A stretch of DNA of 64,000 nucleotides from Acidobacteriota bacterium (GCA_021789895.1 JAJYIU010000006.1:1-64000); one strand, 5' to 3'. Shown: positions 48,901 through 59,790, counted from the first letter of the stretch. Notes: a model not told the origin generated them from the letters alone. Translations and numbers: made by a program.

Positions 48901-51188
48901 GGCCGCCCCTCCGCAGTTTTGCGCAGGTACTTTTCCATCACCGAGTTCAAGGCCGCGCTGTAGCGGCCCAGGGTGCCGGCCTCGAACAGGCGGTCGCGGC
49001 CGCCGGCCTGGCCCTCCGGATGCGGCCCGGCGGCGGCGGCGATGGGCGTTGCCAACTGGCTCTGCCCGGCCCAGAGCTGCAGCAAGGAAACGTCATAGCC
49101 GCGAACCGCGCCGCGAATTTCCTGCAATACTTTTTCCGGGCTGGGCTCGCCCCATTCCAGGCCCAGCAGCGCCGCCAGCTCGTAGAAGATTTCCAGGTCG
49201 GACTTGGCCCCTTCGAATTCGGCGGCGCGGCGCTGGAGTTGCACTTCGCCGCAGGTGTTGGTCAGCGTGCCCTGCTTTTCGTAGGCGCAGAGGGCGGGCA
49301 GCACCACGTTCGCCTGGCGCGCGGTTTCGGTCAGGAACAGGTCCTGGGCGACCATAAAGCCGGTTTCGGGATCGCGCTCGATTCCCAGCCGGCCGAATGG
49401 ATTCGCGCCCACGGTATAAAGCGCGCCCAGTTTGCCCGCGGCGAAGGCGCGCGCCATCTGGCCGGCGTCCATGCCGGGCGCGGCGGGGATTTCGCCGCCC
49501 CAGAGCCGGGCGAAACGCTCGCGCGCGGCCGCGTCGCCGAGCGGTTCGTAACCGGGCAGCAGATCGGGATACAGCCCCATGTCGGCCGCGCCGCGGGAAT
49601 TGGAATCGTCGCCGGCGAGGATGAAGCGGGTCCGGCCGCTGCGCGCAAATGCGAACTCCGCCAGCGCGGCCAGCGCCGGGCCGCTCAACTCCGCCCCGAT
49701 GACGGCGATCAGGTCGGCTTCGCCCGCCACCAGGCGGCGGAAATCGGCCAGCGATTCGGCCACCGGCGCGGCGGGCGGAATCGGCGTCTGCGGCCAGCGC
49801 TTGTCATCGGGCGGCAGCGCGCGGAACATCTGCGCCGCCGGCGGCTCCGGCCCGGGCTGGGCCAGGTATTGCAGCGCCTGCAGCAGCGTTCCCGCTGCGA
49901 CCCGGGCGCTGCGGTGCGACTGGCGTTCCAGTTTGATTTCGCGATCGGCGAGGGTATAGATGCGCGCGCCGCTCAAGCGCCAGGCCCAACGCAGGTTCCA
50001 GGCCAGCAGCGGATGCTGCTCGGTCGGATCGCCGCCGGCCACCAGCACCGCCGCCGCCGTTTTCAGATCGCCGGTAGCGGCCAGGCCGGCGTTGGCGCGG
50101 CCGGCCAGCAGGGCCAACAGGGCGGGGAAGTCGGCGCTGCGGTGATGATCTATATGGTTGGTGCCAAGCCCGGTGCGGGCCAGCTTTTGCAGCAGATAGC
50201 TTTCCTCGTTCAGGCAGCGGGTCGAGCCGATCACGCCCACGCCCGCCCCGCCGTCGCGCTGGCGGCGCAGCCCGGCGGCGGCGGTTTCCAGCGCATGCGC
50301 CCAACTCGCCGGCTGCAGCCGGCCTTCGCGCCGCACCAGCGGCTGGCGCAGGCGCTCGTCATGGCGGGTAAAGTCGAAGGCGTAGCGCCCCTTGATGCAG
50401 AGGAAGTCGCCGTTGATGCCGCTTTTGTCGCGGTTGTCGCCGCGTAGAATCTGCCCGTTGCGCACCCCCAGCGTGGTGCGGCAGCCATCGCCGCAGAAGG
50501 TGCAGACGGCGGCGGTGTGCTGCATTTCCCAGGGCCGGGTCTTGTAGCGGTAGGCGCCGCTGGTGAGCGCACCCACCGGGCAGATATCAATACACATGCC
50601 GCATTCTTCGCACTGCAGGTGGTCGCCGTGGTTGGGAATGATGCTCGAACCGACGCCGCGCTGGCCGCCGATGCCCAGCGCCCAGACGTCCATGCCCTCG
50701 CCGCAGACGCGCACGCAGCGATAGCAAAGGATGCAGCGCGGCCGGTCGAAATAGACGATCGGCGACCACTGCTGCTCGTCGCGATGCCGCTTGGGCTCGA
50801 TGAACCGGCTGGAAGCGGCGCCGTAGCGGAAGGTCATGTCCTGCAATTCGCACTGCCCGCCGGCGTCGCAGACCGGGCAGTCGAGCGGGTGGTTGGTGAG
50901 GATGAATTCGATCTGGCCCTTGCGCGCCGCCTTCACCGCCTCGGTCTCGGTGCGCACCACCATCCCCTCCGCCACCGGGACCGTGCAGGCGGTCTGCAGC
51001 TTGGGCATCTTCTCGATTTCCACCAAGCACATGCGGCAGGCGGCCTGAAGCGAAAGATTAGGGTAGTAGCAGAACGACGGCACCTCGATTCCGGCCGCGC
51101 GGCAAGCTTCGATCAGCAGCATGCCGGCGGGCGCGGTCAGCGCCCGTCCATTGACGGTCAAATTCACCGTGGTCTTCGCCTCGCTCAT
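48897..51188 (-). CDS. nuoG: NADH-quinone oxidoreductase subunit G
   Basis: A 763-residue peripheral-arm iron-sulfur subunit. ATG 51188 ([10 protein letters not shown]) overlaps the nuoF TGA (ATGA). A [2Fe-2S] ferredoxin domain comes first ([24 protein letters not shown], then ACTVPV), followed by the His/Cys [4Fe-4S] site ([19 protein letters not shown]), two further [4Fe-4S] motifs ([27 protein letters not shown]) and a molybdopterin-oxidoreductase-like domain opening with CTFCGDGC. The domain order is that of bacterial NuoG. It overlaps nuoH by 4 bases. Cytoplasmic side. Confidence 0.95.
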   Translation of the reverse strand: MSEAKTTVNLTVNGRALTAPAGMLLIEACRAAGIEVPSFCYYPNLSLQAACRMCLVEIEKMPKLQTACTVPVAEGMVVRTETEAVKAARKGQIEFILTNHPLDCPVCDAGGQCELQDMTFRYGAASSRFIEPKRHRDEQQWSPIVYFDRPRCILCYRCVRVCGEGMDVWALGIGGQRGVGSSIIPNHGDHLQCEECGMCIDICPVGALTSGAYRYKTRPWEMQHTAAVCTFCGDGCRTTLGVRNGQILRGDNRDKSGINGDFLCIKGRYAFDFTRHDERLRQPLVRREGRLQPASWAHALETAAAGLRRQRDGGAGVGVIGSTRCLNEESYLLQKLARTGLGTNHIDHHRSADFPALLALLAGRANAGLAATGDLKTAAAVLVAGGDPTEQHPLLAWNLRWAWRLSGARIYTLADREIKLERQSHRSARVAAGTLLQALQYLAQPGPEPPAAQMFRALPPDDKRWPQTPIPPAAPVAESLADFRRLVAGEADLIAVIGAELSGPALAALAEFAFARSGRTRFILAGDDSNSRGAADMGLYPDLLPGYEPLGDAAARERFARLWGGEIPAAPGMDAGQMARAFAAGKLGALYTVGANPFGRLGIERDPETGFMVAQDLFLTETARQANVVLPALCAYEKQGTLTNTCGEVQLQRRAAEFEGAKSDLEIFYELAALLGLEWGEPSPEKVLQEIRGAVRGYDVSLLQLWAGQSQLATPIAAAAGPHPEGQAGGRDRLFEAGTLGRYSAALNSVMEKYLRKTAEGRP

Positions 51189-52483
51189 GCCTCCGCCCCG
51201 TGTACCGCGCCGAACGGGCACGCCCGCCCGCGCAAATGGTCTTCGAATTCGCCGCGGAACTTGCGCACGATGGAGATGATCGGCATGGCGGCCGCATCGC
51301 CCAGCGGGCAGAAAGTCCGGCCCAGGATGTTTTCCGAAACGCTGCGAAACAGCTCGATATCCTCCTGCCGCCCGCCGCCGCTATGGAAGCGGCGCAGGGC
51401 CAGCTCCAGCCAGTTGGTGCCCTCGCGGCAGGGGACGCACCAGCCGCAGGATTCATGCCGGTAGAAGTGCATGATGCGCAGCGCGAACTCGACCATGCAG
51501 GTATGCTCGTCGGCCACCACCACCCCGCCGGAGCCGAGAAACGAGCCCAGCTTGGCAATGGAGTCAAAATCCATATTGGCGCTGAGGGCTTCCTCGGCGG
51601 TGAGGATGGGGGTGGAACTGCCGCCCGGCACCACCGCTTTCAGCTTGCGCCCGCCGGGCAGGCCGCCGCCGAGTTCCTCGATCATGCGCCGCAGCGGAAA
51701 GCCGAGCGGCAGCTCGTACACGCCGGGGGTATTGAGGTGCCCGCTGAGGCAGAACAGCCGCGTGCCGCCGTTTTTCGGCGGCCCAAAGCCGGCAAACCAG
51801 GCGCCGCCGCCCAGCAGGATGTGCGGGACGCTGGCCAGGGTTTCGACGTTGTTGATGACCGTCGGCCCGCCGTAAAGGCCGGAGGTGGCGGGGAAGGGCG
51901 GCTTCATGCGCGGAAAGCCGCGCTTGCCTTCGAGCGACTCCATCAGCGCCGATTCCTCGCCGCATTCGTAGGCGCCGGCACCGCTGTGCGCGGCCAGATG
52001 AAACTCGAAATCGCTGCCCAGAATGTTTTTGCCCAGCAGCCCGGCGGCATAGGCTTCGGCCAGGGCGCGCTCGACGATCTCGATCAGGTAGCGATACTCG
52101 CCGCGGATGAAGATGTAGCCCTGCCGGGCGCCGATCGCGCGCGCGCAGATGCTCATGCCCTCGATCACGGCGAAGGGATCGCGCTCCAGAATGACGCGGT
52201 CTTTGCAGGTGCCGGGCTCGCTCTCGTCGGCGTTGCAGAGCACGTATTTGGGCTTGGGCGACTGCGCCGGCACGAACGACCATTTCATGCCGGTGGGAAA
52301 GCCGGCGCCGCCGCGGCCGCGCAGGCCCGACTGCTTGACTTCGTCAATGATCGCCGCCGGGGTCATGGCCAGCGCTTTTTCCAGCGCGCGGTAACCGTCG
52401 CTGCCGCGGTAGCCGGCAAGAGTCGCCGCGGCGTCGTCGTCGAAGCGCCGGCTGACAATGCGGATTTCGGCCGGATGGCTCAT
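51185..52483 (-). CDS. nuoF: NADH-quinone oxidoreductase subunit F (NADH/FMN-binding)
   Basis: A 432-residue subunit that oxidises NADH. ATG 52483 ([10 protein letters not shown]) overlaps the nuoE TGA (ATGA) and gives the family length, so the long upstream open frame was not used. Seen: [17 protein letters not shown] (NADH site), [22 protein letters not shown] (FMN/NADH site), and the N3 [4Fe-4S] ligands [12 protein letters not shown] plus the Cys in [12 protein letters not shown]. Works with NuoE and NuoG as the electron-input module. Cytoplasmic. Confidence 0.96.
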   Translation of the reverse strand: MSHPAEIRIVSRRFDDDAAATLAGYRGSDGYRALEKALAMTPAAIIDEVKQSGLRGRGGAGFPTGMKWSFVPAQSPKPKYVLCNADESEPGTCKDRVILERDPFAVIEGMSICARAIGARQGYIFIRGEYRYLIEIVERALAEAYAAGLLGKNILGSDFEFHLAAHSGAGAYECGEESALMESLEGKRGFPRMKPPFPATSGLYGGPTVINNVETLASVPHILLGGGAWFAGFGPPKNGGTRLFCLSGHLNTPGVYELPLGFPLRRMIEELGGGLPGGRKLKAVVPGGSSTPILTAEEALSANMDFDSIAKLGSFLGSGGVVVADEHTCMVEFALRIMHFYRHESCGWCVPCREGTNWLELALRRFHSGGGRQEDIELFRSVSENILGRTFCPLGDAAAMPIISIVRKFRGEFEDHLRGRACPFGAVHGAEA

Positions 52484-53037
52484 GCCCGTGGCTTGCCCTT
52501 TCCCTCCGCCGGCGCGGCGCCGTTGCCGGGGTAAGCGGGGTCGGGCCGCGGCGGCGCGCCGCGGCGATAGCCGTCCAGAATCTGATCCACCCGCTCCGGG
52601 GTCAGGTGATGAAAGAAGTCGTAATTGACCTGCATCGCCGGCGCCCAACTGCAGGCGCCCATGCACTCGACTTCTTCCAGCGAAAACGTCCCCTCCTCGC
52701 CGCCGCCGCTCCCGGCCGCCGCGCCGTCCAGGCGATGCCGGCAGTGCTGCAGGATGCGCTCGCCGCCGCGCAGCAGGCAACTGATGTTGGTGCAGACCTG
52801 CACGTGATAGCGGCCCGCCGGCTGGGTGCGCAGCATGGAGTAGTAGCCGATCGCTTCGCGCACCGCGATTTCGGGAATTTCCAGCCGCTCGGCCACGGCC
52901 GTGATCGCTTCCGGCGTGAGCCAGCCGATTTCGTCCTGCGCGTACAGCAGCATCGGCACCAGCGCCGAGCGCTTGTGCGGGTACGACGCCAGCAGCTTGC
53001 GAAAGCGTTCTTCCAATTCCGGGCTGAAAGTCGCCAT
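52480..53037 (-). CDS. nuoE: NADH-quinone oxidoreductase subunit E
   Basis: A 185-residue thioredoxin-like [2Fe-2S] subunit. An N-terminal helical bundle ([22 protein letters not shown]) is followed by the cluster ligands CTNISC and CMGAC ([29 protein letters not shown]). The C-terminal 30 residues are Pro/Gly-rich. Overlaps nuoD by 1 base and nuoF by 4 bases. Cytoplasmic. Confidence 0.95.
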   Translation of the reverse strand: MATFSPELEERFRKLLASYPHKRSALVPMLLYAQDEIGWLTPEAITAVAERLEIPEIAVREAIGYYSMLRTQPAGRYHVQVCTNISCLLRGGERILQHCRHRLDGAAAGSGGGEEGTFSLEEVECMGACSWAPAMQVNYDFFHHLTPERVDQILDGYRRGAPPRPDPAYPGNGAAPAEGKGKPRA

Positions 53038-54260
53038 CAGCGGTCCACCTCGCCCAGCACGATATCAATGCTGCCAATCACCGCTACCACGTCGGCCAGC
53101 AGCCGGCCTTCCACCATCCGCGGCAGCGCCTGCAGGTTGACGTAGGAAGGCGAGCGCATGTGCACCCGGAAGGGCCGCGGGCCGCCGTCGCTGACCAGGT
53201 AATAGCCCATCTGCCCGCGCGGCGATTCCACCGCCTGGTACACCTCGCCCGGCGGCACCGCAAAGCCCTCGGTCACGATCTTGAAGTGATAGATGAGGGC
53301 TTCCATCTCCGATTTCATCTGGTCGCGGTCGGGCAGGGTCACGCCCGGCGCGTCGGCCTTGAAATGGCCCGCGGGCATGCCCTCCAGCGCCTGGCGTATG
53401 ATCTTCACGCTCTCGCGCATTTCCTGCAGCCGGATGAGATAGCGCGCATAGACGTCGCTTTCGGTGCGCACCGGCACCTCGAACTGGAACTCCTCATAGC
53501 AGGAATACGGCCGGTCGCGGCGCAGATCGAGGCTGATGCCGGCGGCGCGCAGGCAGGGGCCGGTCACGCCCAGGGCGATGGCGTCATCCGGCGAGATGTA
53601 GCCGACGCCGCGCGTGCGCCCGCGCCAGATGGTGTTGCGGGTGAGCAGCGCCTCGTATTCGTCCACCCGGTCGGGGAAGTAGCCGATGAATTTCCGCACC
53701 CGTTCGAGCATGCCCAGCGGCGGCTCCAGCGCCAGCCCGCCGACGCGGAAATACGAGGTCATCATCCGCTGGCCGCTGACGTATTCGAAAATTTTCAGGA
53801 TTTCCTCGCGCTCGCGGAAGCAGTAGAGGAACACCGTCATCGCGCCAATGTCGAGCGCGTGCGTGCCCAGCCAGACCAGATGGCTGTTGAGGCGGGTCAG
53901 CTCGTTGAGCAGAACGCGGGTCCAGGCGGCCTTGCGCGGCGGCTCGAGCTGCAGCAGTTTTTCCACCGCCAGCACGTAGCAGAGATTGTTGGTCAGCGGG
54001 CAGAGATAGTCTATGCGGTCGGTGAGCGTGACCGCCTGCTGGTAAAACTTCGATTCGCAGCTCTTTTCGATGCCGGTATGCAGGTAGCCGATATCGGAAC
54101 TGGCCTTGACCACCAACTCGCCGTCAATTTCCAGCACCACGCGCAGTACGCCGTGAGTCGAGGGGTGCTGCGGCCCCATGTTCAGGATCAGATGGCGGCC
54201 GTCGGCGCTGCGTTCGCTGCCGAACGGATTGGCTGGAGGGAGCGGGTTCGCGGCGCCCAT
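53037..54260 (-). CDS. nuoD: NADH-quinone oxidoreductase subunit D
   Basis: A 407-residue quinone-binding subunit related to hydrogenase large subunits. ATG 54260 ([13 protein letters not shown]) overlaps the nuoC TAA by 1 base; an upstream open frame in nuoC was not used. Seen: [23 protein letters not shown] with the quinone-site His, [18 protein letters not shown]-like [37 protein letters not shown] and the terminal DIVLGEVDR. Next to NuoB in the assembled enzyme, yet no nuoB is present in the cluster. Cytoplasmic face. Confidence 0.96.
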   Translation of the reverse strand: MGAANPLPPANPFGSERSADGRHLILNMGPQHPSTHGVLRVVLEIDGELVVKASSDIGYLHTGIEKSCESKFYQQAVTLTDRIDYLCPLTNNLCYVLAVEKLLQLEPPRKAAWTRVLLNELTRLNSHLVWLGTHALDIGAMTVFLYCFREREEILKIFEYVSGQRMMTSYFRVGGLALEPPLGMLERVRKFIGYFPDRVDEYEALLTRNTIWRGRTRGVGYISPDDAIALGVTGPCLRAAGISLDLRRDRPYSCYEEFQFEVPVRTESDVYARYLIRLQEMRESVKIIRQALEGMPAGHFKADAPGVTLPDRDQMKSEMEALIYHFKIVTEGFAVPPGEVYQAVESPRGQMGYYLVSDGGPRPFRVHMRSPSYVNLQALPRMVEGRLLADVVAVIGSIDIVLGEVDR

Positions 54261-54736
54261 TAGCGGTAGCCCTCCACGGGATAATCCTTGCGCAGCGGGT
54301 GTCCTTCCCAATCGTCCGGCAGCAGGATCCGGCGCAGGCCGGGATGGCCTTCGAAACGCACTCCAAACAGGTCGAAAACCTCGCGCTCGAACCAGTTGGC
54401 CGTGGGCCAGATGCTGGTGACCGAGGGCACCGGCGCCGACTCGTTGGCGCCCACCTTGACCCGCAGCCAGTCGCGGCGATGGACGGAATAAAGCTGGTAG
54501 GCGACTTCGAAGCGCGGATCGGCGGTGCGCCAATCCACGCAGCTCAGGTCGCAAAGCAGCTTGAAATCCAGCTCGGCGTCATCGCGCAGCGCCAGCATCG
54601 CCGCCGCCAGCCGCGCCGCGGGAATCCAGACCGTTAGCTCGCCGCGGTCGTGCCGCACCCGCTCGATCGAGCCGGGCAGCAGTTGCTCCAGCCGCTGGGC
54701 CGCCGCGTGGGCGGCAATGTCTTCGTTCAATGCCAT
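54260..54736 (-). CDS. nuoC: NADH-quinone oxidoreductase subunit C
   Basis: A 158-residue (30 kDa-type) subunit. Seen: LLCDLSCVDWRTADPRFEVAYQLYSVHRRDWLRVKV, then the signature PSVTSIWPTANWFEREVFDLFGVRFEGHPGLRRILLPDDWEGHPLRKDYP (quoted here only as landmarks: ANWFEREVFDLFGV and DDWEGHPLRKDYP). Shorter than some NuoC proteins but complete. Starts 52 bases after the nuoA stop, a gap too small for nuoB, the gene that normally lies there. Confidence 0.94.
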   Translation of the reverse strand: MALNEDIAAHAAAQRLEQLLPGSIERVRHDRGELTVWIPAARLAAAMLALRDDAELDFKLLCDLSCVDWRTADPRFEVAYQLYSVHRRDWLRVKVGANESAPVPSVTSIWPTANWFEREVFDLFGVRFEGHPGLRRILLPDDWEGHPLRKDYPVEGYR

Positions 54737-54788
54737 GGGTGCAATCGAACCAACTCAAAACCGGCCGCCGGGAGGTTTACGGCCACGC

Positions 54789-55205
54789 TCATTCCGCCCG
54801 CTCCGGCTGGTTCCAATCAATTACGCCTTTTCTCCAAATGTAGTAAAAGCCCGCCAGCACAATACCGACATACACCAGCATTTCGAGAAAACCGAACAGC
54901 AGCAACTGGCGATAGACCACTGCCCACGGCAGCAGGAAGACTGCTTCGATGTCGAACAGGATGAAAACGATGGCGACCAGATAAAACTTCACTGCGAAGC
55001 GGTGCTGGGCATCCCCGGTCGGAATGATGCCGCACTCGTAGGGCGAAAGTTTGCGCCGGGTGCGGCGGTGCTGTCCGACCAGATAGGAGATGGCAACGAT
55101 CACCAGGGCAAAGCCCAGCGCCAGCACAAATTGAATCAGCACCGGCACATAGTGGACGATGTAAGGTCCGGGGGTGGCGGGCTGGGCGGGTAAGGCCACG
55201 ATCAT
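54789..55205 (-). CDS. nuoA: NADH-quinone oxidoreductase subunit A
   Basis: A 138-residue, three-helix membrane subunit, first gene of the operon. ATG 55205 (MIVALPAQ) is the likely start; the frame is open further up without family similarity. Seen: YVPVLIQFVLALGFALVIVAISYLVG, KLSPYECGIIPTGDAQHRFAVKFYLVAIVFILFDIEAVFLLPWA region with the conserved YECG and FDIEAVFL motifs. A strong promoter lies at 55399-55428, leaving a leader of about 187 nt. Inner membrane. Confidence 0.95.
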   Translation of the reverse strand: MIVALPAQPATPGPYIVHYVPVLIQFVLALGFALVIVAISYLVGQHRRTRRKLSPYECGIIPTGDAQHRFAVKFYLVAIVFILFDIEAVFLLPWAVVYRQLLLFGFLEMLVYVGIVLAGFYYIWRKGVIDWNQPERAE

Positions 55206-55398
55206 GCGTGCTGTTTCCGACTGGCGGCGGCCCGCGGCAACCGCGGCCGGCGGCTGCGCCGCGCTGCCGCGGCGAAGACTGGATTTTGCCGGGTGCCCAC
55301 CGGCGGGAAGCGGAGCTGGCGCCTGCTCGGGCCGGTTCCGGAATGAGAGCTGTTGCAACGCGAATCGCCGCGCTGCGCGTATCGCAATCGAACTTTCG

Positions 55399-55428
55399 AC
55401 TATACGGTTGCCCGCGCCGCGCTGTCAA
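55399..55428 (-). promoter_or_regulatory. Strong putative promoter of the nuo operon
   Basis: On the minus strand TTGACA (plus 55423-55428, perfect -35) and TATAGT (plus 55399-55404, 5/6) are 18 bases apart. Initiation is predicted near 55392, about 187 nt before nuoA. The 339-base nuoA/RND intergenic region (55206-55544) holds no other recognisable gene; an AT-rich patch at 55495-55505 may include the promoter for the + strand pair. Confidence 0.6.
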
Positions 55429-55544
55429 CCCGCGCCCGTTGCCGGCGGCCGTATGCGGCCGCACAAGCTCACGCCGGGGCGAAAAAAACTGGGCCATAAT
55501 ATTTAGACTGAAATTTTCCACTTGCCGCCGGCGTAACCAAAAAA

Positions 55545-56681
55545 ATGACACGCTTCCGCGACCTCGCCCTCGGGTTGGCCACGCCGGCCGCGGCGCTGGC
55601 GTTCGCCGGATGCGGAGGGCATGCCACGCCCCTCGCGCAGCCGATGCGCGCCCTGCCGGTGATGGTGATGCCGGTCCGGCTGACGCCGGTCGCGCAGACC
55701 ACGCAATATGTCGCCACGCTGCAGTCCCGGCTGACCGCCACGCTGCATCCCCAGGTGACCGGCTATATCCGCGCCATCCGGGTGCATGCCGGTGAACGGG
55801 TGCCGGCGGGACGCCTGCTGATGGTGATTGATCCACTCAAGCAGCAAGCGACGGTGCGCAGCCAGGCCGGCGCGCTGGCGGCGCAACGGGCGCAGGTAGC
55901 CTACGACCGCCAGCAACTGCAGCGCGCCGAGGCGCTCTGGAAAGCCAAGGTCGCCGCCCGCCAGGAGCTGGACCAGGCGCGCTCCGCTTATGCCAGCGCC
56001 GCCGCCCAACTGGCCGCGCTGCAGGCGCAGTTGCGCGAGCAGCAGGTCGAGCTTCGCTACTACGACATCGTCGCTCCCCGCGCCGGCATCGTCGGCAACA
56101 TCCCGGTGCACGTCGGCGACCTGGTCACCAACACCACCGAGCTGACCACGGTGGACCAGCCGGGCAATCTCGAAGCCTACATTTACGTTCCGGTAGAGCG
56201 CGCCGCCGGGCTGCGCCCCGGCTTGCCGGTGCAACTGGTGGGTGCCAGCGGCAAAGTACAGGCGTCCAGCCGCATCAGCTTCATCTCGCCGCAGGTGGAT
56301 GCGAGCGCCCAGACCATCCTGGTGAAGGCGGTTTTCGGCGATGAAGGCGGCCGGCTGCGCAACCAGCAAACCGTCAACGCGCGCATCGTCTGGGGCAGGA
56401 AGCCGGCGATGCTGGCGCCGGTGCTTGACGTCAGCCAGATCAATGGCCGCCAGTTCGTCTTCGTGGCCGAGCCGGGGCCGCACGGCTACGCCGCCCGCCA
56501 GGTGATGATCACCGTCGGTCCGATCATAGGCAACAACTACGTGGTCGAAAGCGGCTTGAAGCCGGGCGACCGGATGATCGTCTCCGGCACCCAGTTTCTG
56601 GTTTCGGGTATGCCGGTGATGCCGATGACGCCTCCGGCGAAAGGCGCGCCCCCGCGCGCGCCGGCTCAGCCCCATGGTTGA
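55545..56681 (+). CDS. RND efflux periplasmic adaptor (membrane fusion lipoprotein)
   Basis: A 378-residue AcrA-type adaptor. The signal peptide ends in a lipobox (ALAFAGCGG, lipidated Cys about residue 23). Lipoyl half-motifs (ATLHPQVTGYIRAIRVHAGERV; DIVAPRAGIVGNIPVHVGDLV) flank an alpha-hairpin coiled coil (about 100-170), followed by beta-barrel and membrane-proximal domains (SRISFISPQVDASAQTILVKA; GLKPGDRMIVSG). It links the inner-membrane pump to an outer-membrane channel. Overlaps the pump gene by 8 bases. Divergent from nuoA. Confidence 0.92.
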   Translation: MTRFRDLALGLATPAAALAFAGCGGHATPLAQPMRALPVMVMPVRLTPVAQTTQYVATLQSRLTATLHPQVTGYIRAIRVHAGERVPAGRLLMVIDPLKQQATVRSQAGALAAQRAQVAYDRQQLQRAEALWKAKVAARQELDQARSAYASAAAQLAALQAQLREQQVELRYYDIVAPRAGIVGNIPVHVGDLVTNTTELTTVDQPGNLEAYIYVPVERAAGLRPGLPVQLVGASGKVQASSRISFISPQVDASAQTILVKAVFGDEGGRLRNQQTVNARIVWGRKPAMLAPVLDVSQINGRQFVFVAEPGPHGYAARQVMITVGPIIGNNYVVESGLKPGDRMIVSGTQFLVSGMPVMPMTPPAKGAPPRAPAQPHG

Positions 56682-59600
56682 TTTCTTCATCCGCCGCCCG
56701 ATCTTCGCCACGGTTTGCGCGCTGATCATCATCCTGGCGGGCGCGATGGCGATTCCCACCCTGCCGGTGGCGCAATACCCGCAACTGGCCCCGCCCACGG
56801 TCACCGTCACCAGCATCTACACCGGCGCCAGCGCCCAGGAAGTCGAGACGGCGGTCACCATTCCGCTGGAGGAAGCGATCAACGGCGCCATCGGGCTGCG
56901 CTACGTCTCCTCCAGCAGCAGCAATAACGGCGTCAGCACCATCACCGCGACCTTCGACGTGACCCGCAACCTCGATCTGGCGGCGGTGGACATTCAAAAC
57001 CGCATCAACAGCATCGAGGGCTTGCTGCCGGCCTCGGTGCTGACCAACGGCATTTCCGTCACCAAGAACGGCGCCGGGTTCGTCCTCGCCGCCGGCTTTT
57101 ACGCCTCCCATCACCAGTACAACAACCTGTTCATCAGCAATTACCTGAGCGTCTATGTGGCCGACGCCATCGCGCGCGTGCCGGGCGTGGCCAACGTCAA
57201 CGTCTTCGGCCAGCGCACCTATGCCATGCGCATCTGGCTCGATCCGCTCAAGCTGGCGGCGCGCGGCCTCACCGCCGACGACGTGCTCGCCGCCTTGCGC
57301 GAGCAGAACGTCGAAATCGCCGCCGGCGCGGTGGGCGCGCCGCCGGCGCCGCCCCGCCAGGCGTACCAGTTTTCGGTGCGCGCCGCCGGACGGCTGAGCG
57401 AGCCCGCCCAGTTCGACAACATCGTGCTCAAAACCCAGCCCAACGGCGGGCTGATCCGGCTGAGCGACGTCGGCCGGGCGGAATTGGGCGCCCAGGATTA
57501 TTCCATCAACCTCGATTTCAACGGCCGGCAGCTCCTCGGCCTCGGCGTGCAGCAGTTGCCCAACGCCAACGCTCTGGCGGTGGATACGGCGGTGAAAGCC
57601 GAGCTGGCGCGGCTGGCGCGCAATTTTCCGCCCGGGCTGAAATACGCCATCGCCTTCGACACCACCACCGCCGTGCGCGATTCGATTCACGACGTACTGG
57701 TCACGCTGATCGAGGCCATCGTCCTGGTCATCCTGGTCATCTTCCTCTTCCTGCAGGACTGGCGCACCACGCTGATTCCCGCGGTCACCATCCCGGTTTC
57801 CCTGATCGGCACCTTCGCCTTCGTCAAGCTCTTCGGCTTCTCCATCAACACCCTTACCCTGTTCGCACTGGTGCTGGCCACCGGGCTGGTCGTGGACGAC
57901 GCGATTGTGGTGATTGAAAACGTCGAACGCCATCTTTCCGAGGGCGTCACCGAGCCCCACCGCGCCACTTCGGTGGCCATGGGCGAAATCACCAGCGCCG
58001 TGATCGCCACCTCGCTGGTGCTGATCGCCGTCTTTGTGCCGGTCGCGCTGTTTCCCGGCACCACCGGCATCCTGTTCCGCCAGTTCGGGCTGACTATCGC
58101 CTTCTCCATCGCCATCTCGGCCTTTAACGCCCTGACCCTGTCGCCCGCCCTCTCGGCCATCCTGCTGCGCGAAGTGCACCATAAAAAAGGCGTCTGGGGA
58201 TGGATTGATGGCCTGATCCAGGCGCTCACCCGCTTTTACCGCCGCCTGCTGGCGGCGATGCTGCGCTGGCGCTGGGCGCTGGCGCTGCTCTTCCTCGTTA
58301 CCGCCGGCCTCGCCTGGTTCATCTTCCAGCAGGTGCCCACCGCCTTCGTCCCCTCCGAAGACCAGGGCTACATCATGGTGCTGGCGCAGGCCCCGCCCGG
58401 CGCTTCGCTCGGATATACCACCAACATCCTGCGCCAGGCGGAGGCCATTCTCGCCCGCCAGCCGGAAGTCGAGGGCGCCTTCGCCATCGCCGGCTTCAGC
58501 TTCGCCGGCGCCGGCGCCAACGCGGGCATGATGTTCGTGGATCTAAAGCCCTACAACCGGCGCCCCGGCGCCGCCCACTCCGCCCAGGCGCTGGTGGCGC
58601 GCCTGCAACAACAGTTTTTCGCCATCCCCGGCGCGCTGGTCGCGCCCATTTTGCCGCCGGCCATACAGGGGCTGGGCACCTTCGGCGGCTTCCAGCTCGA
58701 AGTGCTGGACCAGAGCGGCGCCAGCGAGCAGCAGCTTGCCGCCGCCACCCAGGCGCTGGTGCGGGCGGGCAACGCGCTGCCCAGCCTGCGCGGTCTCTTC
58801 AGCACCTTCACCGCCAACGATCCCCAGGTCCAGGTCAGCATCCATCGCAACCTGGCCAAAAGCCTGCAGGTGCCGCTCGAACAGATCACCAGCGCCTTGC
58901 AGACATACATGGGCTCGGTTTACGTCAATAACTTCGATTTCAACCACCGCGCCTACCGGGTGTACGTGCAGGCGGCGGCGCGCAATCGCAGCCGGCCGCA
59001 GGATATCGTCGAGTATTATGTCAAGGCGAACAACACCAACCGCCTGATTCCGCTCGCGCACCTGGTGCATATCGGCTACACCTCGGCGCCGCAGAACATC
59101 AACCATTACGACCTGTTCCGCTCAGCCGAAATTGACGGCTCCGCCGCCCCCGGCACCAGTTCCGGCCAGGCGATGACCACCATGGAGCGGATGGCGGCAA
59201 AGGTGCTGCCGCACGGCATGACCGTCGCCTGGACCGGGTTGTCGCTGGAAGAGCTGCAATCCGGCAGCAAGGTGGTGATGCTGTTCGCGCTCGGCTTCCT
59301 GGTGGTTTTCCTCACCCTTTCGGCGCAGTACGAGAGCTGGGTGCTGCCCTTCATCGTCATGCTGGCGGTGCCGGCAGCGATGCTGGGCGCGCTGGGGGCG
59401 CAGTGGCTGCGCGGTCTCAACAACGACGTCTATTGCCAGATCGGGTTGGTGATGCTGATCGGGCTGGCCAGCAAGAACTCGATTCTGATTGTCGAGTTCG
59501 CCGAGCAGTTGCGCGATCGCGGGCTGTCGCTCTTCGAGGCCACGCTGGAGGCGGCGCGGGTGCGGCTGCGGCCCATCCTGATGACCTCGGTGGCGTTCAT

Positions 59601-59790
59601 GTGCGGCCTAATCCCGCTGCTGGTGGCCACCGGTTCCGGCTCCGCCGCCCGCCATTCGGTCGGCACCGCAGTGTTTGGCGGCATGCTGCTGGCCACCACG
59701 CTCAACCTTTTCTTCATCCCCGCCCTTTACCTGATCGTCCGCGGCCTCTTTCCCGGCGGCGGCCGCCACGCGATCAAAATTGAAAAATAA
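56674..59790 (+). CDS. RND multidrug efflux pump, HAE1/AcrB family
   Basis: A 1038-residue inner-membrane proton-drug antiporter. The N-terminus VDFFIRRPIFATVCALIII is the HAE1 signature; the proton-relay residues match AcrB: Asp408/Asp409 in GLVVDDAIVVIEN and Lys934 in GLASKNSILIVEFAEQ. Two sets of six membrane helices and two large periplasmic loops (about 35-335 and 560-865) are visible. No TolC-like outer-membrane gene lies in the window, so a shared channel is likely. Substrates cannot be read from sequence. A hairpin 50 bases after the stop may terminate the operon. Confidence 0.94.
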   Translation: MVDFFIRRPIFATVCALIIILAGAMAIPTLPVAQYPQLAPPTVTVTSIYTGASAQEVETAVTIPLEEAINGAIGLRYVSSSSSNNGVSTITATFDVTRNLDLAAVDIQNRINSIEGLLPASVLTNGISVTKNGAGFVLAAGFYASHHQYNNLFISNYLSVYVADAIARVPGVANVNVFGQRTYAMRIWLDPLKLAARGLTADDVLAALREQNVEIAAGAVGAPPAPPRQAYQFSVRAAGRLSEPAQFDNIVLKTQPNGGLIRLSDVGRAELGAQDYSINLDFNGRQLLGLGVQQLPNANALAVDTAVKAELARLARNFPPGLKYAIAFDTTTAVRDSIHDVLVTLIEAIVLVILVIFLFLQDWRTTLIPAVTIPVSLIGTFAFVKLFGFSINTLTLFALVLATGLVVDDAIVVIENVERHLSEGVTEPHRATSVAMGEITSAVIATSLVLIAVFVPVALFPGTTGILFRQFGLTIAFSIAISAFNALTLSPALSAILLREVHHKKGVWGWIDGLIQALTRFYRRLLAAMLRWRWALALLFLVTAGLAWFIFQQVPTAFVPSEDQGYIMVLAQAPPGASLGYTTNILRQAEAILARQPEVEGAFAIAGFSFAGAGANAGMMFVDLKPYNRRPGAAHSAQALVARLQQQFFAIPGALVAPILPPAIQGLGTFGGFQLEVLDQSGASEQQLAAATQALVRAGNALPSLRGLFSTFTANDPQVQVSIHRNLAKSLQVPLEQITSALQTYMGSVYVNNFDFNHRAYRVYVQAAARNRSRPQDIVEYYVKANNTNRLIPLAHLVHIGYTSAPQNINHYDLFRSAEIDGSAAPGTSSGQAMTTMERMAAKVLPHGMTVAWTGLSLEELQSGSKVVMLFALGFLVVFLTLSAQYESWVLPFIVMLAVPAAMLGALGAQWLRGLNNDVYCQIGLVMLIGLASKNSILIVEFAEQLRDRGLSLFEATLEAARVRLRPILMTSVAFMCGLIPLLVATGSGSAARHSVGTAVFGGMLLATTLNLFFIPALYLIVRGLFPGGGRHAIKIEK

